The notes beneath the pieces are model-generated. The model was not told the origin of the DNA, searched no databases, and worked only from the letters and a program-made list of their open reading frames with translations. From assembly GCF_003626535.1 (NCBI RefSeq), contig NZ_RBAL01000006.1, positions 327,767 to 391,766 on the forward strand: a stretch of 64,000 bases of DNA, read 5' to 3'. Shown here one piece after another: positions 32,070 to 40,253 of this stretch. The stretch comes from Streptomyces hoynatensis. Its GTDB lineage: Bacteria; Actinomycetota; Actinomycetes; Streptomycetales; Streptomycetaceae. Position 1 is the first letter of the stretch. Each line of letters begins with the position of its first letter. The position numbers and the translations under genes were made by a program.

Positions 32070-33959
32070 GCCGGGGCGCGGGGCCTCCACGGGCGGGGCG
32101 GGCGGCACCGGGGGCAGGCCCATCAGCTCCCGGTAGCCGGCCGAGCGGGCCAGCAGGTCCGCGTGACGGCCGTGCAGCGCCCGCCCGCCGTCCAGCATCA
32201 GCACCCGGGCGGCCCGCCGCGCCGAGCCGGGCCGGTGCGCCACGACCAGGAGCGTGCCGCCCGGCCTGGCGGCGAAGGCGCGCTCCGCCCGGGCCTCGGC
32301 GGCCGGGTCGAGGTGGCAGGTGGCCTCGTCGAGCAGCGCCAGGGGCGCGGGCGACAGGTAGGCCCTGGCCAGCGCGAGCAGTTGGCGTTCGCCCGCGGAG
32401 AGCGCGGCGGGCTCGACCCGCCCGGCGAGGCCCCCGAGCCTGGCGACGAGTTCGGCCGCGCCCACCGCCTCCGCCGCCGCCAGCAGGGCCGCCCCGGGCG
32501 TGCCCGGGCCGCACAGGTAGCCGAGGTTGGCGGCGACGCTGCCGGAGAAGACGTACGCCTCCTGCGGGATCACCACCCGCCGGGCCGCCGGCGGCGCGCC
32601 CGGCTGCCCGGTCGCGGGCACCCCGCCGAGCAGCACCTCGCCCGCGTCCGGGCGGAGCAGGCCGGCCACGAGTGCGGCCAGGGTGGACTTCCCCGCGCCG
32701 CTCGGCCCCACCACCGCCAGGTGCCCGCCCTCGGGCACCACCAGGTCGAGCCCCCGCAGCACCGGCGCGGCCCGCCCGCCGTAGCCGAAGCCGACCCCGC
32801 GCAGCTCCAGCGCCCCGCGCCCCCGCGCTCCCGCCCGCGCGCCGGTCGCGGGGGCCGCGCCGCCGCCGGGCGGCTCAGCGCGGCGGGCCGGTGCCGCCTC
32901 CCGGCCGCCGGCCGCCGGCCCCGGCGCCGCCCGGCCCCGGGGTGGCGGCCCCGGGGGGCGGTGCCTCGGCGGGGCGGGGGAGTCCAGGAGGCGGGTGAGG
33001 ACGACCGTCAGCCGGGCACCCGCCCCGCCCAGGCCGTTCACCAGGCTCTGGAGGGCAGGCAGCAGCGCCTGGGTGACCAGGGTCAGGGCGCCGACGAGCT
33101 CGCCAGGGGACACGCCGTGCGCCAGCAGCCAGGGCCCGAGGAACAGCAGCGCGAGCAGCGGGCCCCGGCCCCCGACCGCGGGCGCGAGCGTCCTGATCAC
33201 CCCCCAGCGGGCCAGCGCCACGGCCGCCCGCCGCTCCCGTTCCACGTGCCGCCCCACCTCGGCCGCCGCGCGTTCCTCCGCCCCGCAGGCGGCGATGTCG
33301 CGCAGCCCGGCGGCCACCTCGCCCCACGCCCCGGCCAGCGACTCGTCCGCGGCGAGCAGGGCCCGCTGGTGCCGGGCGAGCGGCCCGAGGGACCACAGCA
33401 GCAGCCCGAGGCCGAGCAGCAGCGGGGCCGCCACCAGGGGCAGCAGCACCGGAGCCAGCCAGGCGAGACCGCCCAGCGCCCCGGCCAGCGTGACCAGGAA
33501 GCCCTGGGCCACCAGCACCAGGCCGGCGAAGCTGTCCCTGGCGATCTCCACCTGATGGGTCAGCCGGGAGACCGCGGCGGTGCCGTCCGCCCGCCCCTCG
33601 CGCACCGCCCCGTCCAGGGCGCGGCGCACCACCTCCCGCACCAGGGCGTCGCGCAGCGGCTCGGCGAGCGCCCCCACGGCCCGCTGCACCCCCGCGGTGC
33701 CGAGCGCGCCCGCCGCCACCCCGGCGGCGGCCAGGCCGAGCCAGCCGAGGCCGGCGCCCGTGCGCCCCGCGAGAAATCCCTCGTCCAGCGCCCTGGCCAG
33801 GCAGGAGCCGAGCAGGAAGGTCTGGCCGCCCTGGAGCAGCGACCAGCAGCCGAGGGCGAGCAGCGTCCGCGGCCGGTCCCCGAGGAAACACAGCCAGGCC
33901 CGTGCCGTGCCCCGCCGCGGCGCGGCGCGGCGCCGGGTGCCCCGGGCGGCCCGGCTCAC
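31911..33959 (-). CDS. amfA: ABC transporter, fused membrane and ATPase domains (AmfA-like)
   Basis: The 682-residue protein has six-helix membrane domain segments (about 20-310) and a C-terminal ATPase with Walker A GPSGAGKST, signature LSAGERQLLALARAYL and Walker B LALLDEATCHLD. With AmfB it should export the AmfS peptide. A Pro/Arg-rich linker (about 320-375) joins the domains. The GTG at 33959 overlaps the amfB stop (GTGA), indicating coupling. The last about 55 residues after ELMGLPPVPPAPP lie antisense to the amfR helix-turn-helix region, look compositionally odd, and may be a read-through extension. Confidence 0.85.
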   Translation of the reverse strand: MSRAARGTRRRAAPRRGTARAWLCFLGDRPRTLLALGCWSLLQGGQTFLLGSCLARALDEGFLAGRTGAGLGWLGLAAAGVAAGALGTAGVQRAVGALAEPLRDALVREVVRRALDGAVREGRADGTAAVSRLTHQVEIARDSFAGLVLVAQGFLVTLAGALGGLAWLAPVLLPLVAAPLLLGLGLLLWSLGPLARHQRALLAADESLAGAWGEVAAGLRDIAACGAEERAAAEVGRHVERERRAAVALARWGVIRTLAPAVGGRGPLLALLFLGPWLLAHGVSPGELVGALTLVTQALLPALQSLVNGLGGAGARLTVVLTRLLDSPAPPRHRPPGPPPRGRAAPGPAAGGREAAPARRAEPPGGGAAPATGARAGARGRGALELRGVGFGYGGRAAPVLRGLDLVVPEGGHLAVVGPSGAGKSTLAALVAGLLRPDAGEVLLGGVPATGQPGAPPAARRVVIPQEAYVFSGSVAANLGYLCGPGTPGAALLAAAEAVGAAELVARLGGLAGRVEPAALSAGERQLLALARAYLSPAPLALLDEATCHLDPAAEARAERAFAARPGGTLLVVAHRPGSARRAARVLMLDGGRALHGRHADLLARSAGYRELMGLPPVPPAPPVEAPRPGSDPAAGAGYAYGVDAVAGAGLADDGGQVVAHRSLGEPQGPGDLGHGGAVGGE

Positions 33960-35983
33960 CGGAGGCCGCGCTTCCCGGCCCGCCGCGCCCCGCCCGCCGT
34001 GCCGTCCGCCGCCCCTTCTGCCGTCCCGTTCGCCGTCTCGTGCGCCGTCCCGTTCGCCAGGTCGTGCGCCGCCGCGTGCGCCGCCGCGCCTGACGACGCC
34101 GCGTGCGCCGCCGCGCCTGACGACGCCGCGTGCGCCGCCGCGCCTGACGACGCCGCGTGCGCCGCCGCGCCTGACGACGCGGCGGGCGCCCCGCCTGACG
34201 ACGCGGCGGGCGCCCCGCCTGACGACGCGCCCGACGACGCGCCAGGCGCCCCGGCTGACGCCTCATCTGACGCCCCGTCCTGGGGCGCCGCGTCCGCCGC
34301 CCACAGCGCGCGGTAGGCGGCGTCCGCCCACAGCGTGCGGTGCGGGGCGAGCGCCCGCACCCGCCCCCCGTCGAGCCAGGCCACCAGGTCCGCCCCGGCG
34401 GCCAGGGCCTGGCGGTGGGCCACGATCAGCCGGGTGCGGGCGCCCGCCTCGCCGAGCAGGGCCCGGGTGATGCGCCGCTCCGTGGCGGAGTCCAGGCTCG
34501 AGGTCGCGTCGTCGAGCACGAGCAGCCGCCCGCCGTGGGCGAACGCCCGTGCCAGGCCGAGGCGTTGCCGCTCGCCCCCGGACAGCGGGGCCTCGGCGCA
34601 GCGGGTGGCGTACCCCTCGGGCAGCCTGCCGACGAACGCGTCGGCCCCGGCCGCGCGGGCCGCCGCCCGCACGCGCCCGGGCGGCAGGGGGCGCGGGCCG
34701 TAGCCGATGGCGCCCTCCAGGGTGCCGCCGAGCAGCGCCGGGCGCGCGAAGGCGTAGCCGACGGCGCGGCGCACCTCGGCCCGCTCCAGCGCGTGCAGGG
34801 GCACCCCGTCGAGCAGGACCAGGCCCGCGTCGGGCTCGGCCAGCCGCCCGGCGAGCGCCGCGAGCAGCGACTTGCCGGCGCCCGACCTCCCCACCAGCGC
34901 CACCGTCGCGCCGCCCGGCACCACCAGGTCGAGGCCGCGCAGCACCTCCCGCCCGCCGCGCCGGGCGGTGACCTGGCGGAACTCAAGGCGGCCCGGGCCC
35001 GCCTGCGGCAGCCGGGCCGCGCCCCAGGCGGGGGGCGGCTCGGCGAGGACCTCGCCGAGCCTGGCGGCGGCGGCGCGGGCCCGCAGCAGCAGGTTGAGCC
35101 GGCCGAAGGCCGTGCCGATCCCGGCGGCGAGCGCCGCGTAACGGGTGGTGGCCACCCACTCGCCCACGCTGAGGCTCCCTTCGGCGAGCAGCAGGCCACC
35201 CGCCGCGAGCACGGCGAGCTGGAGCCCGGGGGAGAGGACCGCGGCCTGCCCGGCGGCCCGGGCGTTGATCCGCCACATGCGGCGGCCCTGGGCGGCCAGC
35301 GCGGGCAGCGGCGCGAGCACCCGGTCGCGCTCCCGCCGGGACGTGCCGGCGGCGGCGATGGTGCGGGCCCCGCCGAGCGCCTCCACCAGTCGGGCCGCGA
35401 GGCCGGCCTGGAGCTCCTGGTACGCGGCGACGTTCCCGGTGACCGAGCGGGTGAAGGACCGCAGCAGCCACGCCAGGGCGGGCAGCCCGGCCAGGAAGGC
35501 GGCGGCCAGCCGCCAGTCGAGCAGGGCGAGGGCGACGGTGGCGCCCAGCGGCGCGGCGGGCGCGGCGAGGGCCTCGCCGAGCGCGGCCGGAAGGGCCCCG
35601 GCGTGCACCGCGTTCCCCGTCGCCCTGGTGATCAGGTCGCCGCCGGGAAAACGGGCCGCGGCGTCGGGGCCCAGGGCCAGCAGGTGCCGCAGCAGGCCGC
35701 GCCGCAGCCAGGCGGTGGCCCGCGCGCCGGTGGTGCCGGCCAGCAGGGACGCCGCCGCGGAGAGCAGGGTCTGCGCGCCGGCCAGGCCCGCGCAGCGCAG
35801 GCTCCAGGCCCGGGTCTCGGCCGCCGGGGCCCCGCTCAGCAGCGCGTCGAGGGTGCGGCCGAGGGCCAGGGGGAACAGCAGCGCGGCCACGGAACCGGCC
35901 AGCGACGCCAGGCACAGCACGGCGGCGCGTGCCGCGCCGTGCCGCGCCGTGCGCAGCCACAGCCCGTCGGCAGAACGCCCCAA
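33956..35983 (-). CDS. amfB: ABC transporter, fused membrane and ATPase domains (AmfB-like), with repeat tail
   Basis: The 675-residue protein has an N-terminal exporter membrane domain (about 15-300) and an ATPase with Walker A GRSGAGKSL, signature LSGGERQRLGLARAFAH and Walker B LLVLDDATSSLD. A TTG start at 35983 has AAGGAGA upstream. Residues from about 575 are a repetitive tail: two SGGAPAAS-like and four SSGAAAHAA units encoded by 24- and 27-bp DNA repeats, then a basic end. The tail is not part of the transporter fold. It partners AmfA. Confidence 0.87.
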   Translation of the reverse strand: MGRSADGLWLRTARHGAARAAVLCLASLAGSVAALLFPLALGRTLDALLSGAPAAETRAWSLRCAGLAGAQTLLSAAASLLAGTTGARATAWLRRGLLRHLLALGPDAAARFPGGDLITRATGNAVHAGALPAALGEALAAPAAPLGATVALALLDWRLAAAFLAGLPALAWLLRSFTRSVTGNVAAYQELQAGLAARLVEALGGARTIAAAGTSRRERDRVLAPLPALAAQGRRMWRINARAAGQAAVLSPGLQLAVLAAGGLLLAEGSLSVGEWVATTRYAALAAGIGTAFGRLNLLLRARAAAARLGEVLAEPPPAWGAARLPQAGPGRLEFRQVTARRGGREVLRGLDLVVPGGATVALVGRSGAGKSLLAALAGRLAEPDAGLVLLDGVPLHALERAEVRRAVGYAFARPALLGGTLEGAIGYGPRPLPPGRVRAAARAAGADAFVGRLPEGYATRCAEAPLSGGERQRLGLARAFAHGGRLLVLDDATSSLDSATERRITRALLGEAGARTRLIVAHRQALAAGADLVAWLDGGRVRALAPHRTLWADAAYRALWAADAAPQDGASDEASAGAPGASSGASSGGAPAASSGGAPAASSGAAAHAASSGAAAHAASSGAAAHAASSGAAAHAAAHDLANGTAHETANGTAEGAADGTAGGARRAGKRGLR
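34074..34229. repeat. 27-bp x4 and 24-bp x2 tandem repeats inside amfB
   Basis: The 27-bp unit starting GCGTGCGCCGCCGCGCCTGA occurs at 34074, 34101, 34128 and 34155 with one change in the last copy. Two 24-bp units starting GCGGGCGCCCCGCC follow (34182-34229). All are multiples of three and encode Ala/Ser/Gly/His-rich repeats at the C-terminus of AmfB. Confidence 0.9.
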
Positions 35984-36018
35984 CGCGCCTCTCCTTCCGC
36001 GATACGGTGCGCCACGGG

Positions 36019-36053
36019 GGCGGCCCCGCGCGGTGCTCTCGCGCGGGGCCGCC
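36019..36053 (-). terminator. Strong hairpin between amfS and amfB (attenuator)
   Basis: A perfect 14-bp stem, GGCGGCCCCGCGCG (36019-36032) with its complement at 36040-36053, and a 7-nt loop. It follows the amfS stop by 18 bp and precedes amfB by 35 bp. Lanthipeptide operons often have such an element, which lets precursor mRNA exceed transporter mRNA. Confidence 0.7.
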
Positions 36054-36071
36054 TTCGTCCGCGGGGGACGG

Positions 36072-36215
36072 TCAGAGACAGATGATCACGCTCTGCGAGC
36101 TGTGGGTGTCGCAGAGCAGGAGGCTGGCGCTGCTCTGGTCGCCGTCGTCGCCGCCGTGCCCGGCGTCCAGGGCGGTCGTCTCCGGCTCCATGGCCTGCAG
36201 GTCGAGAAGGGACAT
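36072..36215 (-). CDS. amfS: Class III lanthipeptide precursor, SapB/AmfS-like
   Basis: The 47-residue peptide has a leader starting MSLLDLQAMEPE, matching the conserved leader box of class III precursors (RamS has LFDLQSME). The core region has two S-x2-S-x3-C motifs: S28-S-A-S31-LLL-C35 and S39-S-Q-S42-VII-C46. In SapB each such motif becomes one lanthionine ring plus a dehydroalanine. The C-terminal SVIICL resembles AmfS of S. griseus. AAGGAAG lies 5 nt before the ATG. It sits between the LanKC gene and the transporter genes, as in amf/ram operons. The mature peptide is expected to coat emerging aerial hyphae. Confidence 0.92.
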   Translation of the reverse strand: MSLLDLQAMEPETTALDAGHGGDDGDQSSASLLLCDTHSSQSVIICL

Positions 36216-36314
36216 GACGTCTTCCTTTCGGTTCGTTTCCGGTCGGCGGCTTGCGCCGACTGCTCGCCGGGTTGCGCTGTTTCCTCCGGCTCGTGCCGGG
36301 GGCGGTCGCGGAAC

Positions 36315-39215
36315 TCAGCTCGCGGGGGACGGATGGTGCGTGGTCCGCCCCCGCCCCGGGCCCTGGGGCGCCGGGGCGGAGGGGGTCTGTGGGCGGTCTG
36401 CCGTGGGAGGAGAGACCGCGGGGGCGGCGACCGCGTCGAGGAAGGGCAGCCGCGGGGCGGGCCGCGCCCCGCCCGCGTGGTGCGCGGCGCCCAGGGCCAG
36501 CAGGCAGCCGGCGGTCCCGGTGGCCAGGTCCATCGACAGGCGCATCATCTGGTCGCCGGGGAAGGCGAGTTCGCCGCGGTAGGACATGGCGTACCAGTCC
36601 ATGGCCGCGACCTGCCCGGCGAGGCCGTCCGCGCACCGGTCCGCCGCGGCGCCCGCCGGTTCGGCCGCGGCGGCGCGGGCCAGGTACCAGACCATCCCGG
36701 CCCGGCCGCGGAAGAGCCCGGGCTGCGCGTAGTAACGCAGCATCGCCGCGGGCAGAATCCGTGCCCGCGCCTCGGCGAACCGCTCCGCCTCGCCGGCCGG
36801 CCGGTCCGCGCCCCGGGCCCCGGCGCTGGTGAGGTAGTCGTCGAGCACGGCGGCGACCCCGACGCTGCCCTCGCCGAGGTAGGGCATCAGGCGGTCGCCC
36901 TCGTCGAGCAGCCAGACGCCCTGCCGGTCGGGGCGCAGGTGCTCCAGGTCGCGCCGCAGCGCCGTGGCGGCCAGGCCGAGGAACTCGCGGTCGCCGGTGC
37001 GGGCCAGGCGCCGCAGGAAGAGCAGGGCCGCGCCGCTCGCGCCGTGGAGCAGCCCGGCGCGGCGGCGACCGGGCGGCTCGGGCGGGCGCGAGGACAGCTC
37101 GCGCACGCGCCGGGCCACCAGTGCGGTGGCCCGCGCGGCCTGCGCGGCCAGCTCCGTCTCGCCCGTGGCCGCGGCGAGGTCGTCCAGGACCAGGGCGAGG
37201 CCGCAGAGACCGCCGTACAGGTGCGTGGGCAGGCCCTGCCAGCGCTCGCCGAGCGCCCGGTGCGCCAGGTCGAGCGCCGCCTGGCGGTGGCCCAGGTGGT
37301 GCAGCACGTACGCCACGCCGAGCAGCCCGTCGTACAGGCCGAGCGGGGTGCCCTCCGGCGGGGCGGCGGCCCGCCGCAGCAGCCAGCGCTCGCCCTCCTC
37401 GTAGCGCTCGCCGCAGACCTCGTGCAGGGCGTGCAGGACGCCGGCCGCGCCGTGCGCGAGGCCGAGTCCCCCGCCCGCGGCGAACTGCGCGATGTCGCCG
37501 GGAAAGAGCCGGTCCTCGCGGTCCGGGGTGGCGGAGGCCAGCATCGCGCGGACCATGGACTCCCGGGCCCGCGGCCACTCCAGGGCCCGCGGCCACTGCC
37601 GCGGGGCCGCGGGTTGCCGCCGGCAACGGGCCGGGGCGCGGCGCGCGCCGTCCGTGCCGCGAATCTCCGCCACGGCCCCGGCGAGGAACGCGTCCGGAAT
37701 GCCGGGGAACTGCGCGGCGGCGATCTCCGCGAGGTGCTCCGCCTTCGCGGGGTCGATGGCGAGCAGCGTGGTCATCGGGACGAAGAGGGCCAGCCGCAGG
37801 CAGGCCAGGGCGTAGCGGTCGACGGCGAAGCCGGTCCGGTCGGCCGGCGCCAGGAAGCCGGGGTGGGCCACGACCTGGCGGCGGTTCTCCGCCACCGTTG
37901 CCGCCGCCTCGAAGTCGAGCAGCGTCACCTCGGGCGGGGCCTGCGCCGCCTCGCCCCAGGCGCCCTGCGCCGCGCGCTCGCCGCCCGCCGCCTCGTGCGT
38001 CTCGTGCGTCTCGTGCGTCTCGTGCGTCTCGTGCGCCTCGGTGAGGATGACGTTGAACATGTGCAGGTCGTGGAAGACCAGGCCGCGGCCGTGCAGGGCG
38101 GTGATCGCGCGCTCCACCGCGGCGTGGACCCCGAGCGCCCAGCGGGTGTACGCGGACAGGGCCGCCGGGTCGGGCTCCCGGGTCAGCAGTGGATGGCGCC
38201 GGGCGAAGAAGGAGTTGAGGGTGCGGCCTGGCACGAAGTCCATCACGAGGAAGCGGTGTTCGCCGACCGTCAGCCAGTCCCGTACGGCGGGCGCGACGCC
38301 GAGCCCGGCCGCGGCCTCCAGCGCCGCGCGCTCCCGCTTCAGCCGGGTGACCGCGTCGGCCCCGTCCGCCGCGAGACCCGCGTGCGGCCTGGCCTCCTTG
38401 AGGACGACCCGCTCCCCGGTGCGGGTGTCGACGCCCCGGTAGACGCCGCCGCCGTTGGAGAAGTGCAGGGCCGCCTCGATCCGGTAGGGCAGCCCCTCCA
38501 GGGTCACCGCCTGCCGGGCGGCGAGGTGGGGGCGCAGGAAGGCGGGCAGCGTCACCCAGTCGGGCAGCGCGAAGCCCGGCGTCCTGCGATCGGGCACCAG
38601 GCGCCCGTGCGGGTCCTCGACGGCCGGGACCAGGACGCCGGAGCCGTTGTCGGTGCGGCGGGGCACGAAGGCGCCCCAGCGCACGTACAGCGGGCCCTCG
38701 CCCCAGCGCAGGTCGGTGAGGATGTAGGGCCCGGGCTCCCCGGCGAGGAGCCCGCCGAGTTCGGTGAGCACCGTGTGCGTCTCGGCCTCGTCCGCGGGAT
38801 AGAGGGTGGCGAATTTCCCGCTGGACTCGCGTCCGGCGTACTTGGAATTCCGCAGGAAGAGCAGCGGCAGGCTGGGCACGAATTTGAAGGGCAGGCGCCG
38901 CGGCACGCAGTAGTCCCACACCTTTTCTGCCAGCGCGGCGGCATTGCCGAGGCAGGCCGAGACGTGGATCTTCCAGCCCTGCCCGGGCAGCGAGGCGGCC
39001 ACCGGCTGAACGTGCAGCCAGTCGCCGGAACGCCGGGTGCGCCAGCCCGCAGGGACCGGGCGGCGCGCGGCCTCGAACAGGTCTTCCCGCGCCGTGCCTT
39101 CCGCCGTGGCATCCGTCCCGGCATCCGCCGTGGCGCCCGCGTTGCGTGCGGCCAGGTCGGGCGTCTCGTAGAAATGCCGGTCCAGCAGGCAGAAGACCTC
39201 GTACCGCTTGTCCAT
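36315..39215 (-). CDS. amfT: Class III lanthionine synthetase LanKC (AmfT/RamC-like)
   Basis: The 966-residue three-domain enzyme installs dehydroamino acids and (labionin/)lanthionine rings in AmfS. An N-terminal lyase-like part (about 1-190; MDKRYEVFCLLDRHFYETP, VPSLPLLFLRNSKYAGRESSGKF) is followed by a Ser/Thr kinase domain: K273 in VVLKEA, catalytic loop HDLHMFNV (382-389), and DFE at 434-436. The C-terminal LanC-like cyclase (about 580-940; LYDGLLGVAYVL, LLHGASGAALLF) lacks the Cys-Cys-His zinc ligands, as expected for class III. A His-Glu-Thr repeat at 395-408 lies inside the kinase domain. It is somewhat longer than RamC (about 930). Confidence 0.93.
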   Translation of the reverse strand: MDKRYEVFCLLDRHFYETPDLAARNAGATADAGTDATAEGTAREDLFEAARRPVPAGWRTRRSGDWLHVQPVAASLPGQGWKIHVSACLGNAAALAEKVWDYCVPRRLPFKFVPSLPLLFLRNSKYAGRESSGKFATLYPADEAETHTVLTELGGLLAGEPGPYILTDLRWGEGPLYVRWGAFVPRRTDNGSGVLVPAVEDPHGRLVPDRRTPGFALPDWVTLPAFLRPHLAARQAVTLEGLPYRIEAALHFSNGGGVYRGVDTRTGERVVLKEARPHAGLAADGADAVTRLKRERAALEAAAGLGVAPAVRDWLTVGEHRFLVMDFVPGRTLNSFFARRHPLLTREPDPAALSAYTRWALGVHAAVERAITALHGRGLVFHDLHMFNVILTEAHETHETHETHETHEAAGGERAAQGAWGEAAQAPPEVTLLDFEAAATVAENRRQVVAHPGFLAPADRTGFAVDRYALACLRLALFVPMTTLLAIDPAKAEHLAEIAAAQFPGIPDAFLAGAVAEIRGTDGARRAPARCRRQPAAPRQWPRALEWPRARESMVRAMLASATPDREDRLFPGDIAQFAAGGGLGLAHGAAGVLHALHEVCGERYEEGERWLLRRAAAPPEGTPLGLYDGLLGVAYVLHHLGHRQAALDLAHRALGERWQGLPTHLYGGLCGLALVLDDLAAATGETELAAQAARATALVARRVRELSSRPPEPPGRRRAGLLHGASGAALLFLRRLARTGDREFLGLAATALRRDLEHLRPDRQGVWLLDEGDRLMPYLGEGSVGVAAVLDDYLTSAGARGADRPAGEAERFAEARARILPAAMLRYYAQPGLFRGRAGMVWYLARAAAAEPAGAAADRCADGLAGQVAAMDWYAMSYRGELAFPGDQMMRLSMDLATGTAGCLLALGAAHHAGGARPAPRLPFLDAVAAPAVSPPTADRPQTPSAPAPQGPGRGRTTHHPSPAS
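37992..38036. repeat. 9-bp x5 microsatellite in amfT encoding His-Glu-Thr
   Basis: CTCGTGCGT is repeated four times from 37992, with a fifth copy ending in C. On the minus strand it encodes HET units at residues 395-408 of AmfT, between the kinase catalytic loop and the DFE motif. Copy-number change would stay in frame. Confidence 0.9.
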
Positions 39216-39531
39216 GAGCGCCGGAATCCCTCCCGCTTTTCCCCGCCTGCCCGGCCGTTCGCCCCCTCGTTCGCCGCGGGAAGCGAGAAAGAGATTTCCA
39301 CGGCTGCGGGTTCGCCGACAGTCACGCCTGTCATCGGACGGGCGTGCACTCTGCACGGCCCGCGCCGCCGCCGCGGCCCCCGCGGCGGCGCCCGGAAGCG
39401 CGCGGCCGCTGTGGGAAACCCACAGCCGGGCGGCGGCGCGCCTGTCGCGGCCCGCGCTCCGCCGAGGTGGCCGGGGAGGCTAGCGTGGTGCGGGACCAGA
39501 CGCATCAGGACGGCAGGAAGCAGGTGGCCCC
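39216..39531. promoter_or_regulatory. Divergent promoter region of amfT and fabG
   Basis: No gene is seen in these 316 bases. GCTGTGGG (39408-39415) pairs with CCCACAGC (39419-39426) across AAA, a compact hairpin or operator. GGGAGGGA upstream of 39215 could serve amfT translation. Any AmfR binding site should lie here but cannot be named by eye. Confidence 0.5.
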
Positions 39532-40251
39532 TTGAGCCGCTCGGTACTCGTCACCGGAGGCAACCGCGGAATCGGCCTGGCCATCGCCCGGGCCTTCGCC
39601 GAGCACGGCGAGAAGGTCGCATTCACCTACCGCTCGGGAGAGCCCCCGCAGGACCTCGTCGCGCGCGGGTGCCTGCCGGTGAAGTGCGACATCACCGACC
39701 CGGAGCAGGTGGAGCAGGCATACAAAGAGATCGAGGAACGGCACGGCAACGTGGAGGTCCTCGTCGCCAACGCCGGGATAAACCGCGACGGGTTGATCCT
39801 GCGCATGTCGGACGACGACTTCACCTCCGTCCTCGACACCAACCTCACCGGCACCTTCCGGGTCGTCAAGCGCGCCTCCAAGGGCATGCTGCGCGCCCGC
39901 ACCGGGCGGATCGTGCTGATCTCCTCGGTCGTCGGCCTGCTCGGCTCCCCGGGGCAGGTCAACTACGCGGCCTCGAAGGCGGGCCTCGTCGGCTTCGCGC
40001 GTTCGCTGGCGCGCGAGCTCGGTTCCCGCAACATCACCTGCAACGTGGTCGCCCCCGGCTGGGTGGACACCGACATGTCGCGGGCGGTGAGCGAGCAGCG
40101 GCTCGCCGAATCCCTGGCGCAGGTGCCGCTCGGCCGGGCCGCGAACCCGGAGGAAATCGCGGGTGTGGTCCGGTTCCTGGTCTCGGACGACGCCGCTTAC
40201 ATCACTGGAGCCGTCATTCCCGTTGACGGCGGATTGGGCATGGGGCACTGA
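39532..40251 (+). CDS. fabG: 3-oxoacyl-ACP reductase FabG
   Basis: The 239-residue short-chain dehydrogenase reduces 3-oxoacyl-ACP with NADPH in fatty acid synthesis. It shows the cofactor loop VTGGNRGIGLAIA, NAG at VLVANAGINRDG, and the catalytic Ser, Tyr and Lys in LISSVVGL and YAASKAG. APGWVDTDMSRAV follows. The protein begins MSRSVLVTGG at a TTG codon, as in related FabG proteins. It lies 2 bp before fabI, so the two form an operon for consecutive elongation steps. Confidence 0.95.
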   Translation: MSRSVLVTGGNRGIGLAIARAFAEHGEKVAFTYRSGEPPQDLVARGCLPVKCDITDPEQVEQAYKEIEERHGNVEVLVANAGINRDGLILRMSDDDFTSVLDTNLTGTFRVVKRASKGMLRARTGRIVLISSVVGLLGSPGQVNYAASKAGLVGFARSLARELGSRNITCNVVAPGWVDTDMSRAVSEQRLAESLAQVPLGRAANPEEIAGVVRFLVSDDAAYITGAVIPVDGGLGMGH

Positions 40252-40253
40252 AC

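Noticed and set aside
35984..36314. A second lanthipeptide precursor beside amfS
   Set aside because: I read both gaps around amfS for a leader box or S-x2-S-x3-C motif and found none.
35145..40226. A 1,693-codon open frame on the plus strand across the amf cluster
   Set aside because: It is antisense to amfT, amfS and amfB over its whole useful length, has a Gly/Arg/Gln-rich random composition, and is explained by high GC removing stop codons.
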